Positions 58,901 through 64,000 of a stretch of DNA of 64,000 nt are shown in pieces. Origin of the DNA: Antilocapra americana (lineage: Eukaryota > Chordata > Mammalia > Artiodactyla > Antilocapridae); assembly GCA_007570785.1 (NCBI GenBank), contig ML660203.1:8428638-8492637 (forward strand). The letters run 5' to 3'. The notes under the pieces are model-generated. The model saw only the letters and a list, made by a program, of their open reading frames with translations. It searched no databases and was not told where the DNA came from. Made by a program: the position numbers and the translations under genes. Every line of letters starts with the position of its first letter. Positions within the stretch are counted from its first letter, which is position 1.

Positions 58901-59532
58901 AGTTCAGCTCAGTTCAGTCGCTCAGTCGTGTCCGACTCTTTGTGACCCCATGAATCGCAGCATGCCAGGCCTCCTTGTCCATTACCAACTCCCAGAGTCT
59001 ACTTGAATCCATGTTCATCAAGTCAGTGATGCCATCCAGCCATCTTATCCTCTGTCATCCCCTTCTCCTCCTGCCCCAATCCTTCCCAGCATTAGGGTCT
59101 TTTCCAATGACTCAACTCTTTGCATGAGGTGGCCAAAGAACTAGAGTTTCAGCTTCAACATCAGTCCTTCCAATGAACACCCAGGACTGATCTCCTTTAG
59201 GATGGACTGGTGGGATCTTCTTGCAGTCCAAGGGGACTCTCAAGAATCTTCTCCAAAGCCACAGTTCAAAAGCATCAATTCTTCGGCGCTCAGCTTTCTT
59301 TATAGTCCAACTCTCACATCCATACATGACTACTGGAAAAACCATAGCCTTGACTAGATGGACCTTTGTTGGCAAAGTAATGTCTTTGCTTTTCAATACG
59401 CTGTCTGGGTTGGTTATAACTTTCTTTCCAAGGAGTAAGCATCTTTTAATCTCATGGCTGCAATCACCATCTGCAGTGATTTGGAAGCCCCCCAAAATAA
59501 AGTCTGACACTGTTTCCACTGTTTTCCCATAA
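58901..59532 (-). mobile_element. BovB (RTE) LINE 3' fragment
   Basis: Antisense. The minus strand keeps 135 uninterrupted codons (59519-59112) of the C-terminal reverse transcriptase region (CSHEIKRCLLLGKK, VVMYGCESWTIKKAERRRID), then shifts frame. The least damaged BovB copy here, but far from complete. Confidence 0.93.
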
Positions 59533-60499
59533 ATAAAACAAATTTTCTAAGCCAGTCTTAAAGTCTCAAGGAAACTAGATTAAAATGCACTTATTTTATA
59601 CGTTGAATGTTAACTTTTAAAATGCAAGTATGAAAAATAGCATCTTCTGTCTGTAAAAGTCATATATGAACGTTAAAAAACTCACATTGGAAAAATATAT
59701 TTAATTATCAGCCAAATCCTCTAAGCATAATATCTGTTACCTTCTTTATCCCAGGCCCTCAGTTAGCCTGTGGTCTCCTCTTCACAAGTTTTAAGATAGA
59801 ATGGTACTCTTGGTGGCGATGATTTAACCCAACTACCTTCAAGGCAAAAGATTTGAGAATAATTATGATGAAAGGGGATGGAGTCCATTGCCAGACAGAG
59901 TGAAAGAGGTTTTGCATGGTGAATAAAAAGCATATCATATTTTTAATATTTCTTCTTAAAAATATAAAAATGCTTCCATTTTAGAAACTGAGTTTTCCAG
60001 TTGGTGTTTCTTGTTTGTGTGCTAAATTGCCAGGTTTACTCTGATCATTCCGGAACAGAAAACAATCTGAGGGATATTCAATGCTCAGGTAACTTAAAGT
60101 TTAAAATATTTCTCTTCTCAAATAAGAAGTCTAGAGGTTAAAGTCAGATTTTGTGCAGTCATATTCCCAAACAAGCAAAATTAAGTAGGGGCCACCATCT
60201 ATATTTTAATATTTTCACAATTAACTAGTCACAACACTAGAATTAAAGGGAAAAGCAAAGGCAAAGGTTAGCTTGTCTTTTCTAAAATAATTGTGTTTCA
60301 ATATAATATGATGATTTTCAATATTCAAAAAAAGAAAAGAGTATCTGAGTTTTCAGGAAAAGAAGTTCAGGGAATATTACTAATTATGCAAAATCTATTA
60401 ATTCTCTAAAAGAAACACCTAAGTGCAAAGTTAATCTGAAATGCAAAGCCTCTTTACACCAAGATTTCCTCTAAATATTTTATTTAGAGATAATAGAAG

Positions 60500-60840
60500 T
60501 TAACTTTTTTGAGGATTAAATATTTGCCAGGCATTTTACATGGCAAAAGAGGCTATTACCTCATTCAATCCTTACTATACTCCTACTAGGCCTTCATTCA
60601 TCCATTCGTTGATTTAATGAGTTTCTACCTACGGATCTGGTTGAGTGCTGAGAATTCACTAGCGAGCATTACTGGCCTTCCTCACTAACAAGAAGTTTAT
60701 TAATTACACTCTTCTTCACAGGAAGAAATGGAAGGTAGGTTCATTTACTTGTCCAAGGTCACAGGATTGGAACAGCTACACAAACTCATCTCAAATCTTT
60801 GCAGTCAATCATTAAGCTGTCAACAGACTTCTAGATTTTC
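60500..60840 (-). mobile_element. MIR, diverged
   Basis: tatttgccaggcattttaca, cattcaatccttactatact, and after an unassigned insert cttgtccaaggtcacaggat. Confidence 0.6.
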
Positions 60841-61044
60841 TCTCTCAAGATTTTTTTGCTTTTAATTTTTTTCTCTCTAAATTTTTTCAACCATTTTTAA
60901 GTTTAAAAGTCTTGGAGACAATGACCTCTCCGCTCTTGCTCTTCGCTTTTTCACCGCGTAGACCAAAGAACAAGTGGTGACTATACATTCTAACTACCAG
61001 GCATGTGGGAGGCTTCAATGGCAAGGAGCCAAGTCCCAGGGGGA

Positions 61045-61165
61045 TTATTGTTCACTCCGAAAGTCGTGTCCAGCTTTTTGCGAGCTCATAGAATGCAGGT
61101 TTCCTTGTCCTTCACTATGTCCTGGGGTTTGCTCAGTTTCATGTCCATTGAGTACATACCCAGGG
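61045..61165 (-). mobile_element. Degenerate Bov/BovB terminal fragment
   Basis: Antisense: ttcactccgaaagtcgtgtc, ttccttgtccttcactatgt, tttcatgtccattgagt. The ruminant repeat closest to the RBM39 promoter. Confidence 0.75.
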
Positions 61166-61822
61166 GAATGGGGTATATTTATGAAGAAACAATAGCAACC
61201 CCGACACAAGGTCAGATTATAAATTGGAAGGCACAGAGCTGGACCACTGCCAAGGGATGCAGTGTTTTTTCACCTTCTGTTTGCTTTTGCCCACTACTTC
61301 CAAGGGTATTTTGAAGCTAGGCAGTCAACGCGGTGCCTGGTCCACTGGCTTCACAGGCCCAGAAATTTAACTTTTTGTTTCACGCTCTTAGACCCCTGCC
61401 CCTTAAAGTCTCTTTTCATCTTCTCTCTTGCTTGTTTTTCACTCCGTCTTCACCCTTGGCAGATAATCTGTATAACAGCATTTTCGTTTTACTCTAGAGG
61501 CCTGTGGACTAGATTGGTTTACTGCGACCTTGACAGACACCTGGGTGGGTAGCCCGGGGGAGGGGGCAGCCGTCAACTCAGAAACCTTCTGAGAGCTCTG
61601 GGGCGGTGCCACGAGAAGGCGGCGACCACTGAACTCCACTCAGTGATGCGTTTTCTGAGAGATTGACAGTACGTGTACCAACTGTCTTTGCGCTTGCAGC
61701 TTGCGCGATCCCGCGAGATGTGGACGTCGATCCGGAGTAGGGACTCAAAGGCGCCTTTCTGAGTGGGGGATGGGAATATCTGTGGCGCAATCATTGCGCG
61801 AGATTTGGCCATGGTCGCTGGG

Positions 61823-61838
61823 CCCCCCCCCCCCCCCC
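61823..61838. repeat. Poly-C tract (16)
   Basis: Uninterrupted C16 between two CGCG elements in the RBM39 promoter. The length is likely variable or error-prone. Confidence 0.9.
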
Positions 61839-61892
61839 GAGGCCTAAATCTCGCGATATTTCCACTGCTCCGGACTGGAATTAGGAGCTGCT

Positions 61893-61902
61893 TCTCGCGA
61901 GA
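61893..61902. promoter_or_regulatory. Perfect CGCG element TCTCGCGAGA
   Basis: The exact 10-base palindrome known from TATA-less CpG-island promoters and reported as the BANP binding site (Kaiso also discussed). The most downstream of four related motifs; the transcription start is expected a few tens of bases after it. Confidence 0.8.
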
Positions 61903-61929
61903 GCCCGTGCTGAAGGCTCTGTGAGGCCC

Positions 61930-62249
61930 CGTGTGTTTGTGTGTGTGTATGTGTGTTGGTGAACGTGAGTACAGGGAAGCTGCGGCCGCCATTTCAGAGA
62001 GCTTGCCGACGCTGTCGCAGGGGTGGATCCTGAGCTGCCTAAGCCGCCGTCCTGAACTCCCGCGCGGGCTCCTCTAATCCCATTGTCTCTTTTAGATTCG
62101 CTTGGGCCTGTCCGCCCTTTGAGCCCGAAATTCGGGCTGGGTGGTACCGCGGCCTGGGCCTAGCGGCTTAACAGTAGCCACAGCGGCGGCAGCCACAGCC
62201 CCCCTCTTCCCGAATACTAACACCGCAGGGACCCGGAAGGCCCGCACAG
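61930..62249 (+). other. RBM39: RBM39 exon 1 (non-coding 5' UTR), 5' end approximate
   Basis: Ends at a strong donor (cccgcacag then GTAAGG at 62250) and contains the stretch tggatcctgagctgcctaag, which fits an RBM39 5' UTR as I recall it. The start is inferred from the CGCG element position, not seen. Inside it, a GTGAGT donor-like site (61965) and a pyrimidine-rich acceptor-like site (ttttag, ending 62095) could define an optional small intron. Confidence 0.75.
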
Positions 62250-62866
62250 GTAAGGAGGCATTCGCGGACCCGCATATTTTCAGGGCTTTTTTGAGGTTTG
62301 GTTCTTTTCTGGGTTGAGGGGCACTCCTTAGGCGATTTTAAGAGACCGGGTTGGGGGCGGGGGGGGAGTTTTTCTAGAAATCGTCTTTTCGACGACCGCG
62401 CCCTTTTCTGGTCGAGTATTTTTCAGGATTTTCGGGTGGCGTGGGCTCCAGCGAGGCTTCGGGCAGATGGCGACCTGTCCCTTCGCGGCCCGGGCCGACC
62501 GCGACCTCCCAACATGGCGCCAGCCGAACGCTGCTATGGCACACAACCCCTCCCAGCCCAGGGAGTTTCCCTTTGCCCCTAAAATGGCAGCGCGGGTATT
62601 TGCGCGAAGCGGCACTTTGGCTCGAGATTCTTGGGTTCTGTGTTTTTGAGGCGCTTTAGGTTTTTTAAAAAATAGGATACTTAATCTGTGTAGCGTGTTT
62701 GACGTTGGGGACGTTTTAGATTTAATTGCCAAGCCTGCTAACGTCGTCCCGCTTTAGTCATTCTTTGGGACCTCTCTGAAGTTTTGGATTATGTCAGGTA
62801 AAAAGGAAATTTAGCACAATTTAAAATTGTTTACTCACCAAATTTTCATTCTCGCTTTTTACCCAG
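62250..62866 (+). other. RBM39: RBM39 intron 1
   Basis: From GTAAGG to the tttttacccag acceptor (62866). The CpG-rich first half has YY1-like sites cagatggcgac (62464), aacatggcgc (62511) and aaaatggcag (62581). Open frames here are composition artefacts. Confidence 0.85.
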
Positions 62867-62930
62867 TCGTTTAGAGAAAATGGCAGACGATATTGATATT
62901 GAAGCAATGCTTGAGGCTCCTTACAAGAAG
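62867..62930 (+). CDS. RBM39: RBM39 exon 2: start codon and first 17 residues
   Basis: RBM39 (CAPER-alpha) is a nuclear SR-like splicing factor and transcriptional coactivator with an N-terminal RS region followed by RNA-recognition motifs and a UHM domain. This exon follows a good acceptor (tttttacccag), has 13 bases of 5' UTR, and starts at the ATG at 62880-62882 in strong Kozak context (A at -3, G at +4). It encodes MADDIDIEAMLEAPYKK, the exact RBM39 N-terminus as I know it, and ends in phase 0 at a GTGAGA donor. The acidic leader precedes the RS region, which is encoded by later exons beyond the right edge. No other family starts with this peptide to my knowledge. The start is only 62 residue-coding bases from a candidate poison exon downstream in the same intron. 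Confidence 0.97.
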
Positions 62931-63155
62931 GTGAGAAAAACAAGTTGATGAGGTTTATCTGTTTCTTAATTTAGCATTATTCACGAAACTACTGCTGAAA
63001 TGTAAACTAACCTCCCCGGAGCCCTCTTGATTTACCTTATCAGAGATGCATTACGTGTAACTTACAAAAGTAAATATATGCTATTGATGTAATAATATTG
63101 TGCAGTAGTTTCACTTCAGCGTGATGAATAAATGCCCATCTATCTCTCTTTGTAG

Positions 63156-63228
63156 ACTTGCCTAACGATATCTCACCTCTACTCCCATGAATTCACCTTT
63201 GATTCCAGTGTGAACTGTCAATCATAAG
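63156..63228 (+). other. RBM39: Candidate RBM39 poison (stop-containing) cassette exon
   Basis: A 73-base block bounded by a pyrimidine-rich acceptor (tatctctctttgtag, AG at 63154-63155) and a modest donor (AAG then GTAGTA at 63229). Spliced after exon 2, which ends in phase 0, it would add 23 codons and then a TAA at 63225-63227; its length is also not a multiple of three. Inclusion would therefore truncate the protein at about 40 residues and expose the mRNA to nonsense-mediated decay. RBM39, like many splicing factors, is reported to regulate its own level through a stop-containing exon near the 5' end; I infer that this is it. The weak donor suits a regulated exon. RNA data are needed to prove use. 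Confidence 0.72.
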
Positions 63229-63736
63229 GTAGTAATTGAGTGACTTATCGCTGTACCGTGGTCCCCTAGGTAAAATGACTCAACTAAGAATTACCAGCTC
63301 CAGTTTGGTATAGCAAAAAGGTGAATGTAGTGGTTTGGGAAAACAGCAGGGGTCCAAGAATAACAAAGCATAACCAGTCTGTGGCAAGCAAATCTTTAAA
63401 TAAGACAAGTCTTACAAGAAGAAGTGGGTGAGATTTAAAATTTATCCTATACATAAGACTGGTGATAGTAAATATTAAAACAGGCAGGTGATGATCTGCT
63501 GCTCAGTTAAAATTACTAAAATTCTTGGATCCCTGAACAGAAAAAATTTCTTAAAGCAGAAGAGGCAGTATCACAACTTAGAGTCACTTGATGACTGTTT
63601 AACTGTTCTCCATATTGTTTTATTTTTAATTCGTCCCTGCCATAATATTTCACACTAAAAACTACAAAGGAGTTATTTTGGCTAATAACGTAGATCCATT
63701 TCAGTATCACAGTAAAAGTAAAGTGTCTTTTCATTC

Positions 63737-63760
63737 TTTCACCACCAGTTGGTGGTGAAA
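63737..63760. repeat. Near-perfect 24-base inverted repeat
   Basis: Arm tttcaccacca (63737-63747) and arm tggtggtgaaa (63750-63760) are perfect complements separated by GT. It lies about 510 bases downstream of the candidate cassette exon. Confidence 0.95.
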
Positions 63761-64000
63761 ATAGCAGTATGCATGCGTTATCACTGATGTCACAAACTGT
63801 AAGCTTTGTAAGTTAGCACATATACTCCTATAGCTGATGTGATCAAACTTGAAAATAAACATTTCGCTAAACCTTTTAAAAATAATACATTTGTTTTGGA
63901 GTGTATAGCTCGACCATGTGGTACCATTTGGATGAATTCTTTAAAGCTTTGAATAGTGTACTTAGTTTGTAATACTTAGACTCTTGAAGCTCTACTTTCT

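Larger units (their letters stand above)
40481..61599. other. Intergenic region between PHF20 and RBM39
   Basis: About 21 kb between the two CpG islands with no exon I can support. It contains L2, MIR, L1, BovB and SINE copies listed individually. Stretches without an assignable feature include 43591-44239, 45886-46714, 47961-49254, 51991-52280, 53101-53494, 55441-55589, 56306-56804, 57676-58295 and 59533-60499. Confidence 0.75.
61600..62650. promoter_or_regulatory. RBM39: CpG island, RBM39 promoter and intron 1 start
   Basis: CpG-dense, TATA-less region covering RBM39 exon 1. It carries four CGCG-element matches (61712, 61797, 61849, 61893), a 16-base C tract (61823-61838) and YY1-like ATGGC motifs downstream. 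No SINE lies inside it, unlike its surroundings. Confidence 0.92.
62931..64000 (+). other. RBM39: RBM39 intron 2 (partial)
   Basis: The following RS-region exon is not reached. The 1,070 bases contain a candidate cassette exon (63156-63228) and an inverted repeat (63737-63760). I recognise no transposon, which is unusual for this window and would fit a conserved regulatory intron. Confidence 0.8.

Noticed and set aside
58901..59532. Possible intact reverse transcriptase gene
   Set aside because: Only the C-terminal part of BovB ORF is present, frame-shifted and lacking the catalytic core, so it cannot be an active element.
61573..61992. Minus-strand 139-codon frame upstream of RBM39
   Set aside because: Composition artefact of the CpG island. 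It crosses the CGCG elements, the C16 tract and the expected RBM39 start, with no recognisable domain.
62328..62732. Minus-strand 134-codon frame in RBM39 intron 1
   Set aside because: Same GC-driven openness; no domain, and it lies antisense in an intron.

Overview
This is nuclear DNA from a ruminant, most likely a bovid (cattle, yak, buffalo, sheep or goat). The ruminant SINEs Bov-tA and BOV-A2, cetartiodactyl CHR-1/CHR-2 tRNA-Glu SINEs, BovB (RTE) LINE fragments and L1 3' ends are dense throughout, alongside older mammalian MIR, L2, MER5A and MLT1 copies. No bacterial, phage, plasmid or CRISPR features are present, and almost all short open reading frames are repeat-derived or chance.

The window holds the 5' ends of two genes in head-to-head orientation. 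On the minus strand is the start of PHF20 (Tudor/PHD-finger subunit of the NSL histone acetyltransferase complex): a non-coding exon 1 in a CpG island near 40.1-40.3 kb, exon 2 with the ATG (22099-22213), and exon 3 (875-1046), which completes Tudor domain 1. The gene runs off the left edge. On the plus strand is the start of RBM39 (CAPER-alpha, an SR-like splicing factor): a non-coding exon 1 in a CpG island (about 61.9-62.25 kb), the first coding exon (62867-62930, MADDIDIEAMLEAPYKK), and a candidate stop-containing cassette ('poison') exon at 63156-63228. The gene runs off the right edge. The PHF20-RBM39 pair matches the order I know from human 20q11.22.

Layout: 1-874 PHF20 intron 3 (part); 1047-22098 PHF20 intron 2, full of nested L1/SINE/MLT1/BovB; 22214-40139 PHF20 intron 1; 39.7-40.5 kb PHF20 CpG promoter; 40.5-61.6 kb intergenic, including a 100-base N gap (51209-51308) flanked by a near-perfect 112-base duplication that looks like an assembly artefact; 61.6-62.65 kb RBM39 CpG promoter with several CGCG elements and YY1-like sites; 62.9-64 kb RBM39 intron 2, where I recognise no transposon.

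The most interesting signals are the RBM39 cassette exon (a likely autoregulatory switch), the CGCG-element cluster at the RBM39 promoter, an overlapping uORF at the PHF20 start, a degenerate tandem motif in PHF20 intron 1, two overlapping hairpins at 48.7 kb, and multi-level nested SINE insertions at 52.3-53.1 kb. Repeat family names and boundaries were assigned by eye against remembered consensus sequences, so edges may be off by tens of bases.
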